Shown here: positions 36,307 through 45,719 of the stretch, piece after piece | How the letters are laid out: each line of letters starts with the position of its first letter | Numbering within the stretch: position 1 is the first letter of the stretch | Origin: Methyloversatilis sp. | GTDB taxonomy: Bacteria; Pseudomonadota; Gammaproteobacteria; Burkholderiales; Rhodocyclaceae | Reading direction: 5' to 3' | NCBI RefSeq assembly: GCF_030698125.1 | Contig: NZ_JAUYNV010000025.1 | Location: forward strand, 310,001-374,000 | Length of the DNA: 64,000 nucleotides | Notes under the pieces: model-generated | The model's input: the letters and a program-made list of their open reading frames with translations, nothing else | Told to the model about the DNA's origin: nothing | Databases searched by the model: none | Made by a program: the position numbers and the translations under genes

Positions 36307-37131
36307 CTAGATTCGATCGGAGGTGCGCCTGCGCGGCGGCAGCACGCGTGACGGATCAGGCCAGGCGAGCGGGTCCACGGCGGCAATGGAATTGAAGGCC
36401 GCTTTCGCGAACAGCCAGCCCTGCATCAGCCGCACACCGGAGTCGATCAGCACATCACGCTCGGCCACGGTTTCGACGCCCTCGGCGATGACGGTGATGC
36501 CCAGTTCCTCACAGGTGCGCAGCACGCCGCGCACGATGGCGCGGCTCGCACGACGCTGGTCGATGTTGCGGATCAGTTCCATGTCGATCTTGATGTAATC
36601 CGGCTGGAACAGCGCAAGCAGGTTCAGGCCCGAATAACCCGCCCCGAAATCATCGATGGCGGTCTTGAATCCAAGACGCTGGTATTCGGTGAATATTTCG
36701 CTCAGCCAGCGCGCATCGCCGACCCGTTCGCCTTCGGTCGCTTCGAACAGGATCTGCTCGACCGGAAAGTTGAAGTCGCGCGCGGCATCGAGCGTCGCAC
36801 GAATGCACACTTCGGGGCGGTAGATCGCATTGGGCAGGAAATTGATCGACAGCAGTTCGGACATGCCCAGGCGTGCTGCGCCCTCGATCGCCGTGCGGCG
36901 GCAGATCTGGTCGAACCAGTAGCGGTTCTTGTCATCCACCTTGTCGAGCACCGAAGCCGCACCTTCGCCGGCCGGTCCGCGCACCAGCGCCTCGTGCGCG
37001 AAGATGCTGCGATCACGTACGTCGACGATGGGCTGATAGGCAAAGGAAAGCTGGAACTGGGCATCCGCGGGCGACTTGCAGCCTGAACAGCCGGTGGTTT
37101 TGGGTTGGATGTCGATGATGGAGCGGGTCAT
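36307..37131 (-). CDS. EAL-domain c-di-GMP phosphodiesterase
   Basis: 274 residues, almost wholly an EAL domain. Catalytic residues appear in EALVRG, NFLPN, FEATEGER, DDFGAGYSGLN, KIDMELI, AEGVET and MQGWLF, so activity is likely. The N-terminus has CSGC (about residues 15-18), an unexplained Cys pair. ATG at 37131 is preferred; one at 37182 would add 17 residues. Upstream is a 464-bp divergent region shared with the large kinase gene. Confidence 0.9.
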   Translation of the reverse strand: MTRSIIDIQPKTTGCSGCKSPADAQFQLSFAYQPIVDVRDRSIFAHEALVRGPAGEGAASVLDKVDDKNRYWFDQICRRTAIEGAARLGMSELLSINFLPNAIYRPEVCIRATLDAARDFNFPVEQILFEATEGERVGDARWLSEIFTEYQRLGFKTAIDDFGAGYSGLNLLALFQPDYIKIDMELIRNIDQRRASRAIVRGVLRTCEELGITVIAEGVETVAERDVLIDSGVRLMQGWLFAKAAFNSIAAVDPLAWPDPSRVLPPRRRTSDRI

Positions 37132-37595
37132 GGCCTGATTGATCGGTGCGGGTTTATACGTCGTCTTAACGGGTGGCCGCACCGGAACTTGATCGCGTTC
37201 GACGCTGGAAATTCGTGTTCAGGATCTTCTGCCGCGCCATTTCAAAGCGGCCGCACCGCCTGCCGCACTCACAAAAAACACAGCACACGAACCTGCACGC
37301 CAGCGTTCAGGGCGATGGTCCTGATGCCGCACAAGGCTTTGGATAATCAGTAAGACACGCCCTGCACGTGTTGCACGCTTGATCCATCCGGTCGATCATG
37401 ACGATGCAGTCAGGTGAAAATGAGCGATGTGCCAGTGGTTCTGAAACAGACGGATACAAAAGGCGTCGCGTTCTCCGGTTGTCCGTCGATCCGACCGTCC
37501 ACAATCAACGCTTACCAGTGCGCAAGCTGACATGCGCAGCGTCCTTTGCTGCGCCCGAACGATCGAAGCCGGCCACAAGGAGCTTGAACGCAATC
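37132..37595. other. Divergent intergenic region
   Basis: 464 bp between the EAL gene and the hybrid kinase gene. It should contain both promoters. AAGGAG at about 37577 is a possible but rather distant ribosome site for the kinase ATG. The open frame upstream of that ATG (from 37398) lacks family similarity. No RNA gene or repeat seen. Confidence 0.4.
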
Positions 37596-40500
37596 ATGCA
37601 AGCCCCGCTGCCTGCAAACGAAGCCGGCCGTCTCGCTGCCCTGGCCGAATTCGACATTCTCGATACCCCGGCTGAACAATCGTTCGATGCGATCACCCGT
37701 CTGACGGCCGACATCTGCGCGATGCCGGTCGCCCTGGTTTCGCTGGTGGCTGGCGATCGGCAATGGTTCAAATCGGCCGTCGGCACCGATATCGAACAGA
37801 CACCGCGTTCAGTGTCCTTCTGCGCGCACGCGCTCGATTCTTCGAGCACGCTCGAAGTGGAAGACGCGCTCACCGACCCCCGATTTGCCGACAATCCGCT
37901 CGTGACGAGCGGCCTGAAAGTGCGCGCCTACGCGGGCGCTCCGCTGGTGATGCCGGGCGGAGAAATTCTGGGTACGCTGTGCGTGATCGACTGGGTGCCG
38001 CGGCGTCTTGACGCGCTGCAGCGCCAGGCGCTCCGGACGCTGGCCGATCAGGTGATGGCGCAGCTCCAGCTACGCCGGCAACTGCAGCTGCGCGCACGGA
38101 CCGAAGCAGCGCTGCACGAGAGCGAGGAACGCTGGCAGTTCGCTCTGGCCGGTAACGCCCAGGGGGTATGGGACTGGAATATCGAAACCGGAGAGGTGTT
38201 CTACTCCGGGCGGTGGAGCGCGATTCTTGACCACGCGCCGTCAGACATCGCGCCCACACCCGACGCATGGTCGTCGCGCGTGCACCGGGACGATCTTGCG
38301 CAAGCGCTCGCGCAGCGACAGGCGCTGCAGAATGGTTCGGCGCCAACGTACGCAGCCGAATACCGCATGCGTTCGCGTGACGGTCATTACATCTGGGTGC
38401 TCGACCGCGGCATGGTCGCCACCCGGGATCGCAACGGTCGGGCGCTGCGCATGGTCGGCACCCACTCCGACATCACGGTCCGCAAGACCGCGCAACATCA
38501 GACTGAACGCATGGCGGCGCTGCTCGAGGAAGCACAGGGCATCGCTGCAATGGGCAGCTGGGAATTCGATCTCGACAGCAAGGTACTGACCTGGTCAGCA
38601 CAGACCTGCCTGCTGTTCGGTATTGCCCCGAAAGATTTCCGCTGCACTTTCGATGAATTTCTTTCGTACATCGTGCCCGAAGATCGCGCTGCCGTCGCCG
38701 CGTGTATCCATGAGCAGACGCTTGCCGGGAGCATCGTCGAGAACACGTATCGAATACGTCGCCCGGACGGCGAAATCCGATGGATGTACGAGCGTGGCAA
38801 GGTGGTGTTCGATGGCGATGGCCGGCCGCGGCGGCGCCTGGGCATGGTGATGGATACCACCGAGCGGGAACAGGCTCGCGAGGCGCTTGCATCGACTGAA
38901 AAAAGCTTCCGCAAGGTGTTCGAGGACGCCGCTACCGGCATCGCGATCACGACGCCCGACGGGCGTTTCGTCGCAACCAATGCAGCTTACCGCCGCATGC
39001 TCGGCTACCCGGAACACGCGTTGCTGACGTGCACCCTGTGGTCGATCACGCATCCGGATGATGTTGCGGTGGTTCGCACCTTGATCGATCAGTTGCAGGT
39101 CGGTGAACGTGACAGCTTCGTCCTGGAAAAACGCGACCTTGCTTTGAACGGCCGGACTATCTGGTGTCGCATGAGCGTGTCGATGCAGCGCGATGCAGCG
39201 GGTGTGCCGCACAGCATGATCGGCGTGTGCGAAGACATCACGCAGCAGAAAGAGACCGAATCACGCCTGATGCAGACCGAGGCGCTGCTTGCCATGGCCT
39301 CGCGCGTCAGCCACCTCGGCGCCTGGATCATCAGGTCGCCCGACCACGCGATGATCTGGTCGGATGAGGTCAGACGCATCCACGGACTGCACCCGGACGA
39401 GACGCCCAGCCTCGATCAGGCACTGCAGTTCTACATCCCCGAACACCGGCCACTGGTCAGCACGGCAATCATCGAGTGCCTGAACTCCGGCGCGCCATTC
39501 GACCTTGAACTGCAGATCTTGACCGCTGCCGGGCAGCGGCGCTGGGTGCGCACGACCGGCGAAGCAGTACGCAACGCAGCCGGCGGAATCGTGCAGCTTC
39601 AGGGCGCGCTCCAGGATGTGACCGAACGCAAGGACGCGGAGTTGGCGCTGCGGGAAAGCCGGCGCGAACTGCTGACCCTGATGACCAATCTGCCCGGCAT
39701 GGTCTATCGCTGTCGGGCGGATGAAGAACGAACGATGGAATTCGTCAGTGAAGGCGTCGTCGATCTCACCGGCTACAGGCCGGACGAGCTGATCGGCGAC
39801 GGCGCCACGCACTACGCGTCGCTGATTCATCCCGACGATCGCGCCGGCGTCAAACGCGCCTTGTTGGCGGCGCTGCAGACCGGTCGTCCGTTCGAACTGA
39901 GCTATCGAATCATCACCCGGGACGGCAGGGAACGCTGGATGTGGGAGCGCGGACAAGGCATATTCAACCCGGAAGCCGACCGGACCACCATCGAAGGCGT
40001 CGTTTCCGACGTGTCTCAGCGGCGCAAGGACGAAGAGCAACTGCGTCTGCTCGAAACCTGTGTCGCGCACATGGGCGACATCATCGTGATTACCGAAGCG
40101 GAGCCGGTCTCGGCGCCGGACGGACCGCGCATCCTGTTCGTCAACGATGCGTTCGAACGAGTGACCGGCTACTCGCGCGAGGAAGCCATCGGCCGGACAC
40201 CGCGCTTCCTGCAGGGGCCGGTGACCCAGCCGGAGGCGCTGGCCCGTTTGCGCAGGGCACTGGGCGAGTGGCAGCCGGTCCGCGAAGAGCTGATCAACTA
40301 CAGAAAATCGGGTGAATTGCTGTGGCTGGAACTGGAAATTTTCCCGATCGCCAACGACAAGGGCTGGTACACGCACTGGGTCGCGATCGAGCGCGACATC
40401 ACCGAACGCAAGCGCGCGGAGCAGGCCCTGCGCGACAGCGAGGACCGCTTCCGCAGGCTGTCACGTGCAACCAATGACGCGATCTGGGACTGGGACCTGC

Positions 40501-43265
40501 TTTACAACACCCTGTGGTGGAACGACGGGCTTGAAACGCTGTTCGGCTATGACCGGATGAAGGTCGAGCCGACCATCGAATCGCGCATCTCACGCATCCA
40601 TTCCGCCGATGTGGCGCGCGTGATGGAAAGCATGACCCGCGTCATCGATGACGGCAGCGAGCAGTGGTCCGACAGCTATCGCTTCCGGCGCAGTGACGGC
40701 AGCTACGCCTATGTGATAGACCGCGCTTACGTGATCCGTGACCCCGACGGCTTTCCGAAACGCATGCTGGGCGGCATGACCGATATCACCGATCGCAGGC
40801 TGGCCGAGGAAGAACTGCGTACCGTCGCCAGTCGGCTTCAGCACTACCTTGCCGTCAGCCCGGGCGTGACCTACGCGCTGGCCGTGCAGGGGGACCGCGT
40901 GGTGCCCGAATGGGTCAGCGACAATATCAAGTGGCTGTTCGGCTACCTGCCGGAACAAACCATGGCGCGGGACTGGTGGGTGTCGAATGTCCATCCCGAC
41001 GACCTCGAAGGCGCGCTGCCCCGTGTGCGCGAAGCACTTACGCAGGGCCATGTCATCCACGAGTATCGTTTCCGCACGCTGAATGATCACTGGATGTGGA
41101 TCAACGACCGCATGCGGGTCGAACGTGATTCGAACGGCTCGCCGATCCGCATCGTCGGCGTGTGGACCGACGTGACACTGCGCCGGGAGGCCGAGCAGGA
41201 ACTGACGCGATACAAGACCCGGCTGGAAGAGCTGGTGCTGTCCCGCACCGCCCTGCTCGAAGAGGCGCAGCGGCAGGCCGAAGCAGCCAACCAGGCCAAA
41301 AGCGTATTCCTGGCCAATATGAGCCACGAGATCCGCACGCCGATGAACGGCGTGCTGGGCATGCTCGAAGTGCTGGCGCACGGCAAGCTTTCGCCAAAGC
41401 AGGAAGACATGGTGCGTACCGCTCGCGAATCCGGCCGCATCCTGCTGGGCCTGATCGACGATGTACTGGATTTCTCGAAGATCGAAGCCGGACGCCTGGA
41501 CATTGCGTACGAACCGGTGGCGGTGCCGGATCTTGCCGAGAGCCTGTGCGACACCCTGCTTCCGGTGGCGGAGGGCGTCATGGTCGATATCAGTGTATTC
41601 GTCGATCCGGACATCCCGTCGCAGCTGCTGACCGATTCGGTACGCCTGCGCCAGATTCTGTACAACCTGGTCGGTAATGCGATCAAGTTCTCTGGCGGCC
41701 GCAAGCACATGCGCGGCCGGGTCAGCCTTGATGTGGAGGTGGTGTCCAGCGATCCGCTCCGCCTCACCTTCAGCATCCGGGACAATGGCATCGGCATGCC
41801 GGAAGAGACGATCGTCAGATTGTTCACGCCATTCCTGCAGGGCGAAGGTTCCGCCACACGCCGCTTCGGCGGCACCGGGCTTGGCCTGAGCATCTGCCGG
41901 CGACTGGTCGAACTGATGGGGGGCACCATCGCGGTCTCGAGTGCGCCCGGCGAGGGCTCGCTGTTCACGGTCGAGTTGCCGTTCGTGGCGGCGGACGAAC
42001 AGACTCCGCCCACGTTGTCCGATCTGTCAGGCGTGTCATGCATCGTGCTGGACGACGCGCTGTTTCCGGCGCTTCTACGGCGCTATCTTTCGCACGCCGG
42101 TGCTTCGGTACAGGCAGTCGCCAGCGCCGACGAGGCGGCGATGCGCGCCGTCGGATGCGCGCCACCCGTCGTGCTCATCCGCAGCGCCAACGCGCGTGAT
42201 CAGACATCGGTGCTGGAGAGCCTGGACGAATTGCACCATGTGCTGATCACGCACGGCAGACGCAGGCGGCCACGAATGGCGGGTGTCGATGCGGTCAGCC
42301 TTGACGGAGGCGTCCTGCACCGCGCTGCGCTGCTGCGTGCGGTCGCGATTGCCGCAGGGCGCGCGTCGCCCGAAATCATCAACGAGTGGACGGCTCGCGA
42401 AACACTTGATGCGATTGCGCCGCTGTCCGTCGCGGACGCCCGGGCAAAGGGCGAGCTGATACTGATTGCGGAAGACGATGCCATCAACCAGAAGGTCATC
42501 CTGCAGCAGCTCGAGCTGCTCGGTCGCACGGCCGAGGTGGCCACCAACGGAAAAGAGGCATTCAGAATGTGGGCGGCCGGCCGTTATGCGCTACTACTGA
42601 CCGATCTGCACATGCCTGAAATGGACGGCTACACGCTGTTGCGCGCCATCCGTGCCGAAGAGGCTGCGTGTGCGGACGACCTGGCGTCATTCCGGAGGCC
42701 GCTGCCGATCATTGCCCTGACCGCGAATGCACTGAGCAGTGCCGCCGCGCAGGCGCGTACCGAAGGATTTGACGACTATCTGACCAAACCGCTGGCGCTC
42801 GACATGCTGAAGGCGACGCTCGAACAGTGGATGCCGGATTCGGAACCTGAACCGGACCGGGGTGGCGACACGGGTGCGCAGGACAACTGCGAAATTTTCG
42901 ACCCGGTTGAAATGCGGCGCTTCCTGGGCAACAAGGAAAAAACCATCCGTGGCCTGCTGCAACTTTTTCTGGAACGCGCCGTGCAGCAGTGCGAGGAACT
43001 CCTGCAGCATTGCGCCAACGGTGACGCAAGCTCGGTAGCAAGCGTTGCGCACATGCTCAAATCATCATCGCGATCGGTCGGCGCCGTAAAGCTGGCGGAG
43101 TGCTGCACGGATATCGAGCAGGCGGCGCGGGCGGGCCGGACAGCGAGTTTCGCGAAGCAGTTGAAGCGGCTGGACCGGATCTACAGCCGCACGGACGCAG
43201 CAATACGCCGCTATCTCGCGGAACCCGTCATCCATCACGACGATCGCACGGAACCGCTGAATTGA
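37596..43265 (+). CDS. Giant hybrid sensor kinase: GAF, eight PAS, HisKA, HATPase, receivers, HPT
   Basis: 1889 residues. Order: GAF (about 10-165); eight PAS/PAC repeats starting near 174, 305, 433, 564, 687, 817, 947 and 1073; HisKA with His1244 (MSHEIRTPMNG); HATPase with NAIKFSGG, DNGIGMPEE and GGTGLGLSI; a degenerate receiver (about 1475-1600) lacking a clear phospho-Asp; a receiver with Asp1670 (LLTDLHMPEMDGY); an HPT domain with His1819 (AHMLKSSS). No membrane span, so a cytosolic multi-input sensor of the BarA type. The stop overlaps the next regulator, its likely target. The sixth PAS has GRTPRFLQ, LOV-like but without the flavin-binding Cys. Confidence 0.93.
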   Translation: MQAPLPANEAGRLAALAEFDILDTPAEQSFDAITRLTADICAMPVALVSLVAGDRQWFKSAVGTDIEQTPRSVSFCAHALDSSSTLEVEDALTDPRFADNPLVTSGLKVRAYAGAPLVMPGGEILGTLCVIDWVPRRLDALQRQALRTLADQVMAQLQLRRQLQLRARTEAALHESEERWQFALAGNAQGVWDWNIETGEVFYSGRWSAILDHAPSDIAPTPDAWSSRVHRDDLAQALAQRQALQNGSAPTYAAEYRMRSRDGHYIWVLDRGMVATRDRNGRALRMVGTHSDITVRKTAQHQTERMAALLEEAQGIAAMGSWEFDLDSKVLTWSAQTCLLFGIAPKDFRCTFDEFLSYIVPEDRAAVAACIHEQTLAGSIVENTYRIRRPDGEIRWMYERGKVVFDGDGRPRRRLGMVMDTTEREQAREALASTEKSFRKVFEDAATGIAITTPDGRFVATNAAYRRMLGYPEHALLTCTLWSITHPDDVAVVRTLIDQLQVGERDSFVLEKRDLALNGRTIWCRMSVSMQRDAAGVPHSMIGVCEDITQQKETESRLMQTEALLAMASRVSHLGAWIIRSPDHAMIWSDEVRRIHGLHPDETPSLDQALQFYIPEHRPLVSTAIIECLNSGAPFDLELQILTAAGQRRWVRTTGEAVRNAAGGIVQLQGALQDVTERKDAELALRESRRELLTLMTNLPGMVYRCRADEERTMEFVSEGVVDLTGYRPDELIGDGATHYASLIHPDDRAGVKRALLAALQTGRPFELSYRIITRDGRERWMWERGQGIFNPEADRTTIEGVVSDVSQRRKDEEQLRLLETCVAHMGDIIVITEAEPVSAPDGPRILFVNDAFERVTGYSREEAIGRTPRFLQGPVTQPEALARLRRALGEWQPVREELINYRKSGELLWLELEIFPIANDKGWYTHWVAIERDITERKRAEQALRDSEDRFRRLSRATNDAIWDWDLLYNTLWWNDGLETLFGYDRMKVEPTIESRISRIHSADVARVMESMTRVIDDGSEQWSDSYRFRRSDGSYAYVIDRAYVIRDPDGFPKRMLGGMTDITDRRLAEEELRTVASRLQHYLAVSPGVTYALAVQGDRVVPEWVSDNIKWLFGYLPEQTMARDWWVSNVHPDDLEGALPRVREALTQGHVIHEYRFRTLNDHWMWINDRMRVERDSNGSPIRIVGVWTDVTLRREAEQELTRYKTRLEELVLSRTALLEEAQRQAEAANQAKSVFLANMSHEIRTPMNGVLGMLEVLAHGKLSPKQEDMVRTARESGRILLGLIDDVLDFSKIEAGRLDIAYEPVAVPDLAESLCDTLLPVAEGVMVDISVFVDPDIPSQLLTDSVRLRQILYNLVGNAIKFSGGRKHMRGRVSLDVEVVSSDPLRLTFSIRDNGIGMPEETIVRLFTPFLQGEGSATRRFGGTGLGLSICRRLVELMGGTIAVSSAPGEGSLFTVELPFVAADEQTPPTLSDLSGVSCIVLDDALFPALLRRYLSHAGASVQAVASADEAAMRAVGCAPPVVLIRSANARDQTSVLESLDELHHVLITHGRRRRPRMAGVDAVSLDGGVLHRAALLRAVAIAAGRASPEIINEWTARETLDAIAPLSVADARAKGELILIAEDDAINQKVILQQLELLGRTAEVATNGKEAFRMWAAGRYALLLTDLHMPEMDGYTLLRAIRAEEAACADDLASFRRPLPIIALTANALSSAAAQARTEGFDDYLTKPLALDMLKATLEQWMPDSEPEPDRGGDTGAQDNCEIFDPVEMRRFLGNKEKTIRGLLQLFLERAVQQCEELLQHCANGDASSVASVAHMLKSSSRSVGAVKLAECCTDIEQAARAGRTASFAKQLKRLDRIYSRTDAAIRRYLAEPVIHHDDRTEPLN

Positions 43266-44458
43266 ACGTACTGATCATCGATGATGACCCGTTCGCGCTG
43301 ACGCTGCTGTCACAGCAGCTCAACGAGCTCGGAATGCGAGGCGTGCAGACGTGCGACAGCGCAGATGGCGCGCTGACACGTCTTGCCGATCGTGCCGAGC
43401 ACTTCGACGCGCTGTTCTGCGACCTGAACATGCCGGGCATGGATGGCATCGAGTTCCTGAGGCATCTGGCGCAAACCGATTATTGCGGCGGCCTCGTGCT
43501 GATCAGCGGCGAAGACCAGCGCATCCTCGATACGGTTGGTCGCCTCGCCAGTGCGCGCGCGCTGAAGCTGTGGGGTGCATTGCACAAGCCGTTCGGGCTG
43601 GATGCCCTCAAAGCGGTGCTCGATTCGGCGCTGACACGTTCCGGCGATACCCGCGCGAGCGCACAGGGCGCGCTCTATCCAGCGGATGCGCTGTTGCAGG
43701 CAATCGACGACGGACAGCTCGTCAATCACTACCAACCCAAGGTTGACTTCGCAACCGCCAGCGTAGTCGGGGTCGAAACCCTTGTGCGCTGGAAGCATCC
43801 GGCCGACGGTCTCGTCTTTCCGGACCAGTTCATCGGCACCGCGGAAGCACACGGCCTGATTGACCGACTGACCCATGCGGTGCTTTCCCGTGCGCTGTGC
43901 GATGCTGCGCAGTGGAACGGTCTGGGTCAGACACTGCGCGTGGCAGTGAATGTATCGATGGACAATCTCGTCGCACTCGACTTTCCGGACGAAGTCGCGC
44001 GCGCGGCGCAGATAGCCGGGGTGCCGATTTCGCAGCTGGTACTCGAAGTGACCGAAAGCCAGTTGATGCGTGACCCGCTTGCGTTGCTCGACATCGTGGC
44101 GCGGCTGCGCCTCAAGCGCATCGGCCTGTCGATCGACGATTTCGGCACCGGGTTTTCTTCGCTTGTGCAGTTGCGCGATATTCCATTCGACGAACTGAAA
44201 CTGGACCGCAGCTTCGTGCACGGTGCCAGCACCAGCACATCAATGATGGCCATCCTGCGCGCCAATCTCGGCATGGCCCGCCAACTGGGGCTGCGCACCG
44301 TCGCCGAAGGCGTCGAGACCCGCGAGGACTGGGACTGCCTGCGCCAGCTCCGCTGCGACGTCGCACAAGGCTATTTCATCGCGCGTCCGATGCCGGCGGA
44401 ACGGCTGCCCGAGTGGCTCAGCACCTGGAACACACGTCGTCTGGAACTTGTGTCGTAG
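43262..44458 (+). CDS. Response regulator with EAL output domain
   Basis: 398 residues from a TTG (43262) that overlaps the kinase stop (ATTGA). REC domain (1-125) with acidic DDD at 7-9 and phospho-acceptor Asp54 (FCDLNMPGMDG); EAL domain (140-390) with ETLVRWKHP, TESQLMRD, DDFGTGFSS, KLDRSF and AEGVET, so phosphodiesterase activity is likely. The REC-EAL design is like RocR/PvrR. Coupling to the hybrid kinase suggests that the HPT domain phosphorylates Asp54 and so controls c-di-GMP breakdown. Confidence 0.9.
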   Translation: MNVLIIDDDPFALTLLSQQLNELGMRGVQTCDSADGALTRLADRAEHFDALFCDLNMPGMDGIEFLRHLAQTDYCGGLVLISGEDQRILDTVGRLASARALKLWGALHKPFGLDALKAVLDSALTRSGDTRASAQGALYPADALLQAIDDGQLVNHYQPKVDFATASVVGVETLVRWKHPADGLVFPDQFIGTAEAHGLIDRLTHAVLSRALCDAAQWNGLGQTLRVAVNVSMDNLVALDFPDEVARAAQIAGVPISQLVLEVTESQLMRDPLALLDIVARLRLKRIGLSIDDFGTGFSSLVQLRDIPFDELKLDRSFVHGASTSTSMMAILRANLGMARQLGLRTVAEGVETREDWDCLRQLRCDVAQGYFIARPMPAERLPEWLSTWNTRRLELVS

Positions 44459-44566
44459 CCGCGGGCCGACGCAGCCTGTGCGCGAATGGGTGCGCAAGCT
44501 GTCGCACGTCGATTGGGGACGATGCCTGACGCCGATCAGTCCGCGCCGTGGACGTGCGCGAAGCAG

Positions 44567-45571
44567 CTAGGGCTGCATCGCCATGTCCGGCTGGTCCAGC
44601 AGGCCCTGCAGCGTATGCCCGTCCTGCGTGCCGACGAAGCTGCATTCGGTGCTGTGGCCATCGCAGCGCCCGAGAATGGGGCAGCGGCTGAACAGTTCGG
44701 CTGCCCAGTCCACGAACGCACGCACCTTGGGCGACAGGTGCCGGTTCTGCAGATAGACGACCGATATCGGCATCGGTGACGGCTGCCACTGCGGCAGCAC
44801 CTCGCGCAGCGCGCCCGACTGCAGGTGCGCATGCACCATGAAACGCGGCGGCTGGATGACGCCGAAACCCTGCAGACCGCAGGCGACATAGGCGTCGGCG
44901 TCGTTCACCGACACCTTGCCCGGCACCTTCACCTCGACCACCTTGTCGTCGACGACGAAATCAAGATCGATGACGCGGCCGGTACGGCTGGAAAAGTAAT
45001 GCACCGCGCGGTGGTCCTGCAGGTCGTCGAGCGTGCCCGGCGCACCATGGCGCTCGAGATAGTCGGGCGCGGCGCAGGTGACCGTTTCCATCGTGCCGAT
45101 GCGTCGCGCAACCAGCGTCGAATCCTGCAGTTCGCCAACCCGGATGACGCAATCCACGCTTTCGCGCACCAGGTCGACCGGACGGTCTCCCATGCCGATC
45201 ACCAGTTCGATGTCCGGATAGCGGCTATGGAACTCGCACAGTCGCGGGATCAGGAACAGCCGGCCGACCGGCGCCGGTACATCGATGCGCAGCCGGCCTT
45301 TCGGCCCGCGCGATACCTCGCGGAAGGACGCCTCGGTCTCTTCGATGTCGGCCAGGATGCGCGCGCAGCGCTCGTAGTACGCCGCACCATCCGGCGTCAG
45401 GCTGATCCGCCGCGTGGTGCGGTTGAGCAGCCGCACGTGCAGCAGGTTTTCCAGGTTCTGCACCGCCGTGGTGACGGTGGCACGCGGCAGGCCGAGGCTG
45501 TCGGCGGCACGGGTAAAGCTGTTGGAATCCACGACGCGGGTGAATACCTGCATGGCCTGCAAACGATCCAT
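44567..45571 (-). CDS. LysR-family regulator of the RND efflux operon (BpeT/CeoR/MexT-like)
   Basis: 334 residues: N-terminal winged helix-turn-helix (MDRLQAMQVFTRVVDSNSFTRAADSLGLPRATVT...) and an effector-binding domain. It has an extended C-terminus past the usual 300 residues. Divergent from the hydrolase-MFP-RND-OMP operon; in the Burkholderia BpeEF-OprC and CeoAB-OpcM loci and in MexEF-OprN a LysR activator sits in the same position. Named by context and fold only. Confidence 0.88.
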   Translation of the reverse strand: MDRLQAMQVFTRVVDSNSFTRAADSLGLPRATVTTAVQNLENLLHVRLLNRTTRRISLTPDGAAYYERCARILADIEETEASFREVSRGPKGRLRIDVPAPVGRLFLIPRLCEFHSRYPDIELVIGMGDRPVDLVRESVDCVIRVGELQDSTLVARRIGTMETVTCAAPDYLERHGAPGTLDDLQDHRAVHYFSSRTGRVIDLDFVVDDKVVEVKVPGKVSVNDADAYVACGLQGFGVIQPPRFMVHAHLQSGALREVLPQWQPSPMPISVVYLQNRHLSPKVRAFVDWAAELFSRCPILGRCDGHSTECSFVGTQDGHTLQGLLDQPDMAMQP

Positions 45572-45610
45572 GGTGCAGCTCCGTCAGAAAGGGTCGTCGC
45601 CGACCGATTG

Positions 45611-45625
45611 TTCGCGATTGGCGAA
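45611..45625. promoter_or_regulatory. LysR-type operator
   Basis: Perfect inverted repeat TTCGC-N5-GCGAA, which includes a T-N11-A LysR box, lies in the 148-bp region between the divergent LysR and hydrolase genes, 40 bp upstream of the LysR start. Confidence 0.6.
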
Positions 45626-45719
45626 TAGTGTTACCGAATTATCGATATTTATCCAGACGGCGCCAACACAGACAATCCGGTCACGCCTCGACTCCGGCTC
45701 TGCCGACAGGACTGACCGC

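Noticed and set aside
40191-40220. LOV photosensor in the hybrid kinase
   Set aside because: The motif is GRTPRFLQ; the flavin-bonding Cys of GRNCRFLQ is missing, so light sensing by the usual photocycle is unlikely.
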